DNA of 64,000 nt, taken from Pelecanus crispus. Lineage: Eukaryota > Chordata > Aves > Pelecaniformes > Pelecanidae. The notes beneath the pieces are model-generated. The model saw only the letters and a list, made by a program, of their open reading frames with translations, made no database searches and was not told the DNA's origin. A program made the position numbers and the translations under genes. Positions 47,410 to 61,000 of this stretch are shown piece after piece. Where the stretch lies: NCBI RefSeq assembly GCF_030463565.1, contig NC_134652.1, forward strand, positions 17,213,397 through 17,277,396, written 5' to 3'. The first letter of the stretch is position 1; each line of letters begins with the position of its first letter.

Positions 47410-50400
47410 ATGATAAAGATACAGAGATTTGTGCGTGCATCAAAACAATGATCCACTTCATCAGGGCTGAGCCACAAAAAGAAAGCGCATGGTCCGGGTG
47501 GCAGGGACAGTTGTCCTCGGTGTGCCCCCCCCAGCCCCTCGTGAACAGGCTGTTGAGCCCCATGATGCAGCCCCGCAGAGCCTGCACATCCCCCTGACAC
47601 AGAGCACGGGAAGTATTGGGACAGACCAGGACAAGGTACATGTCCAGCTGTGAGCTGCTCTTGGAGAAGCTGGAGAGCCCTGGCCAGCACCAACTTGGCA
47701 AATCAGCCTCTCACCGCAGAGGTGATGGCCGCACTTCCGAGAGCTTTCTTCCAAGTGGAGGCTCCACTGTGCTTTGCTGTAGGGCCAGAGAAATCAGCTG
47801 TAGCCCGTGCACAGAGGAGAGCTGGCTGTCGGGGAGGAGAGCAAAGGGTACTTAGAGCCCGTGGTGGGGACTGGTTGCTTTCTACAAGAGGTGAGCATGC
47901 TGCAGACACCCAGGCTTTCTCTTCTGACCCCCGAAAATCTCAGCCTCGCTGATAGTTTTGCCTCAGACCTGACTCTTGGGTAATCATGAGAGAGCTCAAG
48001 AAAGTCATTAGTCCCAGAGAGACCAGACTGCTCCTGCACCCTGCACAGCTATCAAATCCCCCTGCAATGAACCTTCCCAAAAATGGACCACTCAACATCT
48101 GAACCCGAACCAGAGACACTAATCCCACCTTGCTGCAGCACATCTCAGGGCTTCCTGTGGCAAAACAGGAGAGACCAAGGTCTGGAGTCTCAGCAGCCCA
48201 GCAGAGCTGATCAGTGAATAAATATTTTCAAGACAAGAATATGTGGTGTTAAAAGATGCTTTAACCAAGAAGAGCAAAACTGTACAGGAGCCAGCAGCTG
48301 GAAATCGAAGCCAGAAGCTATCAAATGATAAATAAGGCACAGATAATTATCAGTGAGGCAGATCAACTGCATTAACAAGAGAAGTGATACCATATTATTA
48401 CTAGCATGTTTGGAAATTCCCCCCCACTATCGTTAATAGTCTTCACATATGCATTGGGTGGCTCTGGAGCACACATTTGAGCTGAATACAGCTGGGTCAG
48501 ATGCAGCACAGAAGCAACAAAATGAACATTCATTAAACTTGAAATCTTTGACCAAGGATTTTGTGTAGCCTCCATGGATGAAGTCCTGCAATAGCAGGAG
48601 AAATGTGGAAGAAAAAAAAAAAAAAATGCTTTTATGGGAAGGTTCAAGCACAGCCAGTGATATGGAAGGGTCTCACCCTTATAGGACATCTTCAGTCAGC
48701 CAATTCCTGGACCCTCAGCCTGCTCAAGAGATTTTTAAATGGCATGTCTGGTGTCACCTTAGAAATTCTAGTTCTGGAGAGATTGACCCGTAAACGTGGT
48801 CTAAAAGTCATAAGGTTTAAAAATAATGTAACATATTTTGTATTTATCTTCGTTTGGGTCCTTTAGGCTGCACTCAAGTCACACTTACAGGTTTAAAAAA
48901 CCCAAACCAAAAAACAAGAGAAGGAAAGCAGGAGGGAATAAGCAAAGATACCGGCTGATCACCTGACTCCAGAATCAAGAGCTAACAATATTAGTACTAT
49001 GGGACTTGCAATAAAGATACAAAACATTGCTCAGACTCTTCTGCCAGGTTCTGTATTTGACCTTTTCCTTTGCATAAACACTTACAGCAGGGACCAGAAG
49101 AGTAGACTGGCACAGGCTTTCTCTCCACGCCAGCTTCCACATGGAGTTTCTGCATCCATTTCTGAAGTGTCCCAATGGATCTGCCAGTTCCAGCATCACG
49201 GACACAACTAAGCAGCTGCCGGGTCCCCGAGGAGGTCTCAGGAGAGGAATTACCATTCTGCAGGTTTCCACACCGTTTGTGGGGAGGAAGGATGCACCTT
49301 CCCCATGCGGGGAGCTTCTCCAGGGCACCTGCTCTGCTAGAAAGACTCCGTATGCAAGGAAGGTGGCATAGAATGGGGTGTGTTGCAGGCTGGGCTGACT
49401 GGGGAGCCGAAGCAGCTCTGATCACATGGTCCTCCTGTGTGCCTTCCAGCCGTGACCAAAAACTACTGTTAATCTCTCATCTACCTATCTTTGCTGAAAA
49501 CAACAGAAGGAAGATTCCATCTCTAGATGAATTCCAACATCTCAATGTATTTGCAGGTAAAACAAAAACTGGTCAATGGACAAACGGTGTGGGGAAGTGT
49601 TATTTGTGGGTTGGTCTGGATCACTTGCTTGGGGGAATATTCTCTGAATAGTATGTGTTTCAGTGGAGCCATGTGGAAGGCAAAGCGGCTCATGTTAAGA
49701 GATAGTGAGGTATGGCGTGAGACAGTGGCCATTCTGGAATGCAATGACCAGAAAAAAAGACCAAGTTGCAATAGTCCAGCTGGAAAAAACAGCCCCAAAA
49801 CTTTCTCTTAACTGAGCAGACCTGGTCCCGAGATATATGAATGGGGAACATGGAGTATAGATCAAAACCAGAGGGTTTTACTTTTATATACACTATTAGC
49901 CACTCTACTACCACTTACTGCTGAAAACTTTGGTGTCCAAATTTCAGAAAGATGTAAAAATTTTCAAAGAAGTGGAGTTAAGAGCTACAAGTGAGGTCAG
50001 CACAGAGCACTTTACAGATTGAAGATCAATCTATTTAATATGATACAATGATGACTTGCAAGCACTAACAAGGAAAAAGGGATTTTGATAGCAGAGAGTT
50101 CCTCAGTCTTTCTGAAATGGGCAGAGCAAGATCCAACAGAAGCTGAAGCCAGCTAATTCAGAGGAAAAATAAGACACAGATTTTTGGAAGAACAATGAAC
50201 TGCCCAAAGATCTTACCACAAGACAGGGTAGATTTTTCCCTTTCCTTTAGGTCCTTCAATATGTTACGGCTCCTACTTCCAGGCATGAAGTAGAAATAAC
50301 TAGGGGAGATTTTCCAGCCTGCGCTGTGCAGAGGGACAGACTGGGAGAGCATGAAAACCCTGAGCGCTGTGTCTGTGCTTGCCTAAAGGAGAAGGCTTTA

Positions 50401-51852
50401 CTGGGGTTGCACATCCTGATCCCCTACATGCTGCCTTCTACAGCTTTGCTCGGGGCAACAGGCAAAGGTGTGTGTTTGTCATGCCTTTCTCTCCACAATA
50501 TCTGCTTTCTTTTGGCCTGCAGCACTTACAGGTCATTGGGAGAAGAGATTTCTGAGATTTCTTGGGAGGTAGACAGGCACCAGTGGTTTCCAAGTGGTTT
50601 TTTTTTACAAAAATGGATTTCTGACTTACCTCTCTCTTTTTTTTTTTTTTTTTTGGACCAAGGAGTGGAAAATGGAAGAAAGTGGTTCATAAACGTGATC
50701 AGTGGCATCGCCCTAGTTGTGTGCTAGAAGATGGGCTGCAGTATGTGCACTCACAAGCCCTGGTTCTTACGGTCATGGGATAAGCCTAAGCCATGAGGGA
50801 AGGAAAGGCAAAGTTTCACTGATTTTGCTGGTGGAAATAGTGGTTTGATCTGTGCACGCTCATGCTAGCTAACTGCTGCCAGCTGCGTATTTAGAAAGGA
50901 ACATGACCTAATAAACATTTTCCCTAGATCAGAGGCTGCTGTAGGATCAGCACAGTGACACTGGATTGCTTTAGGGGGTGTATACCTGTAGGCACGCTGA
51001 TCACACCAGAGTCCCTGTAGGCATAAGCACTCGCTACTTGTCAAGGATCCTCAGCCAGTATGAGCTGTTCCTACAGAAATCAGCAATGCCTGGCTGGGAA
51101 CTCATGTCTTGATGTACCCTAGGGACACAGGAATGGGTTGGTGTAACAGTAAGCCAGCTTTGGTCCAACAACAACATCAGGAAGACGTGGGAAAGAGGCT
51201 TCTTGCCACCTGCAAAAGGAGCAGACAGCCACCAAAGCCCAGCTAAGGGCTGATGACCACCAGCACACTCAGTTTCTTCATCCTTGTCCCTTCTTTTCCC
51301 AGAGTGGCATTTGGGAGCCTGGCCAGCCCTTGGGGCCAGCCGGGTGCAGCCCTGGCTGTAGGGCTGCTAGGACTCAGGGCACGGGGAGGCGAACGGAGGT
51401 GTGCTGGTGCGGGAAGGGCTCTCGGGAACAGCTTTAGCAGAGGAGGAGCAAGATCACCCTGTGTGTGATTGCTCCCAAGAGCTCAGTGGGATGTGTAACC
51501 CTGAGATTACCCTTGCAGGAGCACTGGCTCCCAAAGATTGCTGCCGCTTTTCTCTTTATAATGCTGTGCAGAAGGCAAAAAACAACAAGCAGCAAAGTTT
51601 CATTGAATTAAAGTATGACCCATTCAAGGAGGGGACACCCACTTGTCTGTTCTTGGCAGAGAGAGGTGGTGAGCCTGGTGTCCCAACATCTGTCAGTGCA
51701 AGTGTGAGTCAGAAGAAATAAATGCCCTTGTTGTACACAGTCAGTAGCTTCAGTGAGAGGTGAGAGAGGCTCTGCAGTACAGCCTGCTCTGCTGGGGTCT
51801 CCTAGCCCTGAGCAGCCAGGGTGACACAACCGCTCTTCCCCCAAGGCTCTTC

Positions 51853-52059
51853 CTAAACAATCCCCTTCTGCAGGCACTTGGGCTTGTGGAAGAGAAGCCA
51901 GGCAAACAGGAGCATGGACACCAGCACGAGGGAGCACAGCACCATCAGCCCCACGTAGCTGCCATGGGAAAGAGGGGGCACAGCGGGGTCCTCTGCAGGG
52001 ATCATGTTGGTCAGGTTGAGCATGTAGCCCAGGGTCCAGCCTGCATCGCTGCTGCCAAT
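51853..52059 (-). CDS. ENTPD1: ENTPD1 exon 10: C-terminal membrane segment and stop
   Basis: Acceptor ATTTCAG|ATT. It encodes [20 protein letters not shown], the C-terminal transmembrane helix and the tail [10 protein letters not shown], then the stop at 51855-51853. Confidence 0.96.
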   Translation of the reverse strand: MGSSDAGWTLGYMLNLTNMIPAEDPAVPPLSHGSYVGLMVLCSLVLVSMLLFAWLLFHKPKCLQKGIV

Positions 52060-55000
52060 CTGAAATGGGAGAGGAGCAGAATCAGTGCTGGGAGGTGCAG
52101 GGGCTGCTTGCTGCATTGCTGGGGCAGTGGCACCTCTGGGGAAAAAGGGCTGGGCTGTGCAGCAGAGGTTGCAGTTAGCTGCTAGGGTAACGCCCTCCCC
52201 ACCACAGAACAGACCTTTCCAAGGAAGTGGATCCTTTGCCAGTTCTTTTCAGTGAATTCGTAGCCATTTTCCAGGAGAGAGAGGATGTAGGCTCCAGAGA
52301 AGCAATATTCGCTCAGGTACTTTTCTTTTATTTGGGGATATGCTGTCTTCACCTAGGGAAGGAGGAAATCGCCAGGCTGTTAAACACAGCTTCCCGCTGC
52401 TCCAGCTTGCACCTGAGCATCCACTGCAGGTAAAGGGGGGATCTTCCCCCTCTTGCCTTGGAAGTTACCCCCAACCATTTATCCTACAGAAAAATATCAG
52501 TAGCTCTTGCCACCTGGCAGCCCCAGCCCCTTGCCACAAGCACTGCTCACCTCGTGCCAAGGCCGGGCGCAGAAGCTCTCAATGGTGCTGGCCACTTTGT
52601 CCAGGGCAATGGGGCTTTGTTCACTGGTCAGGTTCAAAAAGTTCATCACAAAGTAGAAAGCAGAAAAAGCCTGAAGGAGAAAGAATGTTTTAACCCGACT
52701 GGGCCTCAGCATGAGCAGGACAGTGGAAATCTCACAAAAGAAAATGGTTTTATTTACACATAGAGAACTACAAGAAGCAACATCACACACACAAAAGTAG
52801 GTATATTTTCAAGAGTGATGTCATTTTGAGACACCCCTCTCAGAGCTGATGAGACCTAAGGACCCCAAAAGGGAGGTGGAGGTAGGAACTTCACTGACCA
52901 CAGTACCCTGAAGAACTTCAGTAAATCCCTTTCCTCTACACACTGGTGCCAGTGGCACACAGTGAACGCTGCTTGCCATCACAACTGTGATCCCAATTTG
53001 GCAACTGAATGAGATGAGCATGCAGCCAATATTGCCACAAACTGCAGAGGTGATGGTCTGAAAGGACTGTACACAGCCCTAGCATATAATCCAAAGTCCA
53101 GAAAACCCATCTCTGACCATGGCCAATAGCTGATAGGTAAGGGGCAGTTTATGAACAGGGCAAGGGGGTATTAACAGTTCCCCCAGAAATCCTCACAGCC
53201 ACTGAAGTCTTGCAGCTCTAGGACTGATGTTCAATGTGGTGTCACACATGATGTGTGTTCAGAGCATGCACTGTCTCCCCATCATGTCTGGGAAGCAGAT
53301 GGGTGAGCTGACTGATTGGTTTCAGTAGCGCTCACGCACTTCTGGATAAATTTCAGCTCTGGTACCACCATTGACCTCAGCAGACAAGGTTTGCAGGAGC
53401 AGTGTATCATGCACGGCCTGCAGCAGGCTCTCTGGTGCTGGCCATCAGGAAGGACTGCTTGAAAAATAAATCAGTAAATGGAACACCCCAAGTAGATGCC
53501 TACCCTACAGGAGATGGGTTGGAATGGGAACAGTGCAGTACAGGTAGGCCAGTATTTACTGGGGTAGCTCTTGCATGGGCTGTCCTTGCAGCAAGTGCAG
53601 CACTACTTCTGTAGTTACATGTCCAAAAAGACCTCTTGTAAATGATTTCTTGCCCCAGCCATGGACAATACACTCTAGCATTACTCTCAGTTTCTGCTCT
53701 TCTGATATTCTGGGCTACAGAGAGTTGAAGAATGTGAAAACTTACCCCAAAGTCCCCTTGTAATGGAGGTAGGTATATCCCATTGAAGGAGCAACTGGAG
53801 TAAGGACAATTGGTTTTATTAAAGAGTTTCTGGATGTTTCTTCGGCACTTTTGATAAACTCCCTCTCCCTGTATGTACAGCTGGCTGAAAGGCAATTTTT
53901 TTTCCTTGGCTGATGTACAAGGGTTTTTGAAGAGGTCACTTATATTTATAGTCCTCTGATACCCCTGGTGAAAGCACGGATCAAGGAGGCTGCTGTTCTC
54001 CATAGTCTGAAAGTAAAATCAACCCAAGCTGTTACACTTCATTCTCGAGTAACACCCCGAGAAAGAGCCACAAGGAAGGGTGACCACAAGGCGCTTGTCA
54101 CAGTACATCACACCAAGATACACACATCGGGTCAAAGTGATGAGGGTGGTTTAAGGTATTGGCTGTGATTTGGGAGATGTGGGTACTGCCACTGCCTCCC
54201 TGTAGGACGCTGGGCAAATTACTTTCAGCCACATTTTGTGAAGCTGCTGCTGATTTGGGATTCTCAGAGATGGTGAAACATCACCTCTCTGGAGTATTTC
54301 AGTTAAGCACAGTACTCCTGCTATCCCATGCCCAAGAATCAAGGCACCTCAAATAGGCAGTACTTTTGAAAATGTTGACTGTCATCTCTTTGGGCGTCTG
54401 CCCAACCTTTGTGGAGGATAATGGCATTTCCCAAACCCAGACTAAGGGATGAGACATTTAGCTGGGACACAGCAACTTTTACAGGAGTATGTCAAAGCTG
54501 GGAGGGTCCAGGATCTCCACCTGCAATTACAGATGTACTTGCCTGTAGGTCCCTGGCCAGTTTCTGTTGCAGAGCCTGGTCCTTCCCATAGCAGAGAAAG
54601 CTGTGTGTGTACACTCCGTAAGCCTTGCCATAGAGGCGGAAGTGGAGCAGGTTCTCTGGGGACTCTTCAGGGTTTGTATCTGGTACAAAGGTAATCTGTG
54701 TTGAGGCTCCTCCGAGGTCTAGTGCTCCTGATGTCTCACTTATGGATTTCAGGGAATGTAGAAGTTTTGTCCAGCCAGACTTAAAAAAAAATTTCAAAGT
54801 AAAACAGATACATCAGGCATGGAAAAGATTTATTTGGGAGAAAAGAGAGGGAAAAAAAAAGAGAAGAGAGAAGAAGAAGAGAGAAGAAGAAGAGAGAAGA
54901 GGACCTGTGAGGAGAGAAGCAGAAGCACAGAACACAGGAAAGGAAGACAGACCTGGAGGGGGGCACGAGATGAGAGCTCGAACAAGACACAAGAAAGATG

Positions 55001-58000
55001 CAGGCTCAGAAAAGCAGAGGATGGATCATGTCTGAGTGTTTGCAGGAGGACTAAGAATATGAGATCTAATACAATTGTTATGAGAAAAAAAACCAGCCAA
55101 CTTACTGTTTCAGCTCCTAGATAATTTATAAGCTCAATAGTAAAGAATCATTGTCAAACTTTGCAGGAACAGAAATATTTTAGATCAGGAAGTGAGGAGG
55201 ATGCTGTACCCAAGCGAAGTTAGCGAAGATGCTGGTGCTTTATTTTGATGCTTTAAGCCTGACTACAGTGGTACATGCTGATACTTACTGGTATCAGGAT
55301 GTACTCACAGTAACCCCTGAGGCAAGATGTGCAGCTTCCTGATCTCTGGTAAATGGCTTAACAAGGGAAAATAGTGTGTGCGACACCCTCCGGCAAAGGA
55401 TGATTTACAAAGTGCTGCAAGCTGATGATTCAAATATGGACTTGCCATTGATACAGTACCTGCTTGAAATTGCCCAGCAGGTAGTTAATGGTGATCCATC
55501 CATAGGCTCCTTCTTCTTGACCGCTGATGATTCTGGCACCTTGGAAGCTGAAGGGACCTGAGCGTAGCATCTTCTCTACTGAGGACAAGACTTTTTCAGC
55601 TGCACTTTTATTCTCCAAGCTGGATGAATGGAAGAAAGGATGGAGTGACTCTGGCTGACAGGTCTCTGGAGCCTATGGGCTTTATTCTGAGTAGGCAGGC
55701 TGCAACTCCCCACCAAGCATTAATTAGAACAGAACAGTCATTCATATGGGTACATCCAGCTCTAACTGGCCACGTCGCTCTGTCAGACCTTGACAGAACA
55801 GCTGCCACAAGCTCTGACACTTACAGATCCCACAGCTGAGAGTTGTACCTGGAGCAGGGACCAGAGCTGTCTCGTTTTCCTGGAGCATGTGCCCTGGTAG
55901 GGATTGCACCATGGCGATTCCTCTCACTCTTCACCATCACCATTACAGAAGAAATACATGCCCTCTGATATCCCCAGGGAGATTTCTCAGGCAATACATA
56001 CATAAGATTAGCTCCCTGTCCCAGCCAGGCAAGAGGTCCGGGGCACCCCCAAGAAAATCACAAATTGGAATTAAAAGAGGATATGATTGTAAAGTTACCT
56101 TAGCTCTGATGGTCTCGGGCCGAGACAAGGTATGTGGGGAGTTGCAACATGGTTGGGATCAAAAATCCTGGCTCAGGCCTAATGCCAGACTATGGGGGAT
56201 GTCTGAGCATCCCCTTGATGTGGGAGAATGTCTGAGCATCCCCTGAGCATCAGCTTGGGCACTGCTACCCTCCTGGTGTCTCTGTGCTGCATGTGGGTGC
56301 TGGAGATGATGGAAGGTTGGAGCAAGCGGAAATGGACCTGCTGGGCAAGCAGGGGAAGAGCCCTGGGAGACTCAGGGCTCAGAGAGGCCAGCAGCAGAAG
56401 AGGGTATCTGGGCAAAGTGTGAACTGGCAGCATTTCCAAGGACTTTGCCCAGGAGGCCTGCACTGACCATCCATGGAGGTCCCAGGCGCAGTGCTGCAGG
56501 AGAAGGGGACAAGCCCTGCAGTACCTGAGAAGCCGCATGCCAGCAGTTGCTCCGAGGTAGATGGGTGTCTCTTGGTGCTGCTTTGAGGGAATCACCTCTT
56601 CTGCTTGTCGTAGGCACTGTGCCAGAGAGGGACCTGCCTTCTCCGTGGCATGGGAGTAACCTGAGATCCCGGGGCCTACAAGAAATAAGCACACTTCATT
56701 GCTCAAACTCCAAGCATAACCCCAGAGCACTGTCATGTTAAACTGTATCACTATCACAGGCAGCAACATCAGATTCAACCACCTAATTTTTAAGGAGTGT
56801 CAGAAATCCTACAGCACCAACTAAGCCTCATGCACACAGGGACCACCACAGTGCCCAGCATCTGACACCACTCTCCATGAAGCAGGCTACGAACTAGTGA
56901 TGAGGGCTGCAGTGAGACAGATCATTTGCTTAGTATGTCCTGGACATCTGCAGATACATCTCTGCTTCTGCCTGGGTGTACCCTGGATCTGCACCTGAAA
57001 ATCCCTGACCCTTCACTACACTGGGTCCTCTTGGGGAAGATGCTATCATTTGTTTGTGTATTGTATGCTCACAAGATAGCACTTAGTGTTTTGCAGCTAT
57101 CCCCTTTCATGCTAACTCAAAGGAAAATTCATTGTCCCTCCCTGCCATATGTACCCTGGTGAATGGACTGCCCCAGGACCAGTGCCTGCATGGGCAGCAG
57201 TGAAGCCTGCTCTGCGTTTGCTCCAGGTTGCCGCATGCTCAGTGTGCTGCTCGTGACGTGGCATGCTGCAGCGCTGAACAGCTATTGCAGCAGCTCGATA
57301 ACAGCATGGCGTGCTCTCCTACACTGCCAACAGGGCTGAAAAGACCCCAGGCAGGCTCTGACAACAGCTCTACTCCCCAGAGAGCGCAGCGATCCATGAC
57401 GGTCTACTGTTCCTTGTCATGTACATCCTTGGGCTTCATACAATATCTACACAGCAATTAAATAGAATAAAAAATAAACCATGACACGCATAAGTTGAGC
57501 AACCTTGGCCTGCAAGCCCAGTGCCTAGCTTGCACAGAAGCCTTGAAAAAGAGCAAACCATGGCCTCCCCTCTTGCTGCCTGACATTCATTGGCACTTCA
57601 GCAAGGTGCATGCAGATGTTTTATAAGTACATTCTTTGGTGTGGTTCTTTCCAAAAAGCACTTACTTCCAAGCATCCTAAAAACAAAGGAAAAAGTGGAT
57701 CCAGCTTTCCTCCCAGGAAGGTCAGGCATGTACAGATCCCCACAGGAAGCAGTGGGATATACATGAACTCACAGATGTAACACTGCTTTCACTATTGGCC
57801 TCTTCCTCCAGGTTTCTCCTCCCCCACCCTTTGGTTGCATTATCTGTTCTTCATCCTGTGCCCTTTCCACAGCTCCCTTTTCTCCTCTTACCTTCGACTT
57901 TACACACCTCCACCTGCTGTACCACCCCAGTGTCGTTCTCCTTCTCTGCTGGCCACTCGTACACATACAGGTTAGTGTGGGACGACCCCGCATCCAGCAC

Positions 58001-61000
58001 AATCCCATACTGTGGGCAAAACAGAGCCGTTATTGCACCTGAGGCACCAAACCAGACACAGTGTGTGCTGGTCTCCACACACAGGGGGACCAGAAATGAA
58101 CAGCCTATCTGGCAGCTGTGGGAACATGCTGTGTTGTTACTCTTCTCAGTAGTGCTTCAGTGCAAAGTTTCCATCAAAGGATACAAGAGCAGAGAAGCAG
58201 CAAAATTGTGACTGATTACTTAGGAGATGATCCCCTGCAAAGCCATATCTGGTTTTGCATGAAGATGTAAAACAAGATGGTGAGGTGCATGGAGCCAGAA
58301 AGAGGGGTTAGCCAGACCCAGCAAGAGTAGCAACATGTCCTGGAGCACCTATGCACGCCTAACCCCCCGGCTTGGCTTGTTTTCCTGACAGAGTCCCAGC
58401 TTGTAATACCTTAATATTCTTCGGAAGTGGTTTGTTTTGGGTCACTGCTACAGTAATTAAAGCAATTACAGCCAAAGTAGAGAGGAGTCCCAGAATGAGT
58501 AGAATCTTTCTTGTGCAGGACATCTTTGGTTTCGTACCTGTGACTAGAGCAGAAAAAGGATGTTAGTATCTCAGTAGCCCAGCCCACCTTACCTCACACC
58601 CCAAAGGTCTTCAGGCACATTCCTGCAGTCCCTTTCCACTATGAAGCACCTGCCTTTGCCCATCCCTGCTCCCGTCACCTGTGGGATTTCTTAGAGGCAG
58701 AGCTCAGCCCTGGTATCCTGCAGATCTGCTCTCACGGGCCATGCCACACCTCCATGGGCTGTGCCAGGTGGTCAGGAAGGAGGACTTCAAGATGCAGCTT
58801 ATGGTCAGCCTGTCCTTGAGATACCTGCAGGTGGCTGAGTAACCATATAGCAAAAGCATCTGTATGGGGCAAAATACTAACTTCTTCTATAGCTCCGCAT
58901 TTGGCTTAATAATTCCTGAGAAGCTGAAAGAACAGACTGGTAATATATAAACAGCGTAACCTTGTGGAACCCAAAGCTTTAACCCCTGTGACATTTTGTC
59001 CTGGTATGCTTTGTTCTTCAGTTTTTTACAATGTTTGTATATAATTTAGAACATCCTCATCACTAGTAATGCACATAGGAAGTCTAACACTAACATTTCA
59101 GTATGTCACAGTTAGTTCAAGAAATGCTGTCCTGCACCTTGGCAATGCTGTATAGAAAATACGATCTGCACTCCACAGGGATTTAAGAAATCTATGGAGA
59201 TTTTTGATGCCACTTCTCACAAGACCAGTAAATTATGAATAGCCTGTATTTGCAGAATTAACATCATACGGTTAAAAATCACACACTTTGCAAAACCTGT
59301 ACCAGTCTGATTCCTTAACTGTTACTGATATATTTGGTATGACCTATCTAACAAATTAAGATTTTTGTAGCTTAAAATACATGGTTAGCAGTAGAATTCT
59401 GTAAAAAAAGCCACTTATGGCTGATGGAAATCATTCACAACCAATATGGCATTTGAGCTTTCAGAACCAATATACATATACCTGCATTTGTTAGTGGCTA
59501 GCACGATGCTGTCTCTTATGTTTTCCTGCTTCGGATTCGCCTTCATGTATCCCATGGTGGAAATCTCACTTCACAACTTAAGCTCAGCCAGTTTTGGCAT
59601 TGTTTAATAAAATACCATCTTATAACACGAAAGGGTTATAGAAAAGGTTATATACCCTCTAGAAAGAGTATCAGCAAAAGCATTTTCCAGATTTATAATC
59701 TAGCTGTAAATTCAACACTTACAACTAACAAATAGCTTTGGCACTCCAGGGGACATACTTGCTCCCACTACAACATGAAATCCATTTCTGCTACGCTGAT
59801 ACTCCATACTCAAAAGCACTGGTTGTCTGACTGCTCACACGGGTACTAATTTCTCTTCTCCTTATACACAAATATCCCAGGAGATGTTTAGAAGTACATT
59901 AGAGGTCTTCCAGGGTGACAACAACTCTGTGCAGGCAACCACATCAACTATCTTCGTGCTCCAAGAAGATAAGGTGACTGAACCTGCTCTGCATCTGCAT
60001 GCCAGAACTGGAGTTCCAGAGGTCGTTCTCCAGCCCTCAGGTGATACTGGGTCAATGCTCCAAATCCATCCTGGCACCCCAAATCACTCACACAAATATG
60101 AAAAGCATTCAAGCTCTGAACAGGGTCTCATCTAACCACTCTAGTTTCACATGAAAGGTGGTCCCAGGCACCAGAATTGTATGAAGTGTTACTCAACCTT
60201 ACAAATGACCCCAAATCATAGAGTTATTTTCAGAAGTTAGACCAAGTGAAAAGAAGCAATGCACCTCTGGAAATCTCTATCTGTAAACAAATAATATCTT
60301 CCCACCTACCTAGAGAAAATGGAACCTAAAAGTGCCAAGAAAACTTGTTTTGAAAATCTCCCTGCAGGCAGGTCCATTGGAAACCTAATGCTGACCTGGA
60401 GCTCTGTGCTCCATCTCATCGCACTCGTGTAAATCTGCTGAGGCTAACTGTGAAATTTGGAAGCTTGTTATGCTCATGTTTTGTGAGTGCCTGTTAGAGA
60501 GGCACAGCATGCTTGCTAATATCTCCAAGAATGCAGCTTAAAAAAATAGTCTAGTGCACATACCAGACAGTAGGAGGTAAGAATGCATTTTATACAGCTT
60601 TATTCAGAAAGCCCAGAGCTCATGGCTTGAAGTGATTAGAAACAGCAGAGCGTGACAGCTGGGAGACTTTTCTTCTTATTGGAATGAGTAGTTGGCTCAG
60701 GTTATGATAGCACTGAGCATATCCGTTGAACAAAAATTATTTTAACACTAGAGAAATGAATTAAACCAGATGCTATAATGTAAAATTAGATGCACAGTAT
60801 AGATATGAACCTAGCATGCTTGAAAACTGAAACTGCTGCTGAGAGTTGCACAGCACATCCGCGTCATTATCACCACCCTTACTCTGAGATCTTGCCTAGA
60901 GGTAGCCACTAACGGCTTCGTTGGGTGTTAACTGTCATAAGAACAAAGGATGGGTGGCTTTGCATAATTTCTAAGATTTTCAAACTTCCTGTTGTGGTGG

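Larger units (their letters stand above)
44061..51852. other. Spacer between CPN1 and the ENTPD1 stop codon
   Basis: No protein gene could be supported. It holds poly-A/poly-T runs (about 45.10, 45.16, 48.61 and 50.65 kb), a 20-bp tandem duplication and a canonical polyadenylation signal on the minus strand at 47.4 kb. Part of it may be 3' UTR of ENTPD1, whose human mRNA has a very long 3' UTR. Confidence 0.5.

Noticed and set aside
47316-47754. Cys-rich minus-strand frames of 90-125 codons near the AATAAA at 47.4 kb
   Set aside because: All three frames are open, no family is recognised, and the stop of the best one overlaps the polyadenylation signal. Kept only as a possible transcript end.
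60315-60382. Signal-peptide-like minus-strand leader [20 protein letters not shown] followed by a TCTAG|GTAGGT donor
   Set aside because: The donor is phase 2 while ENTPD1 exon 2 needs phase 1, and no partner exon was found.
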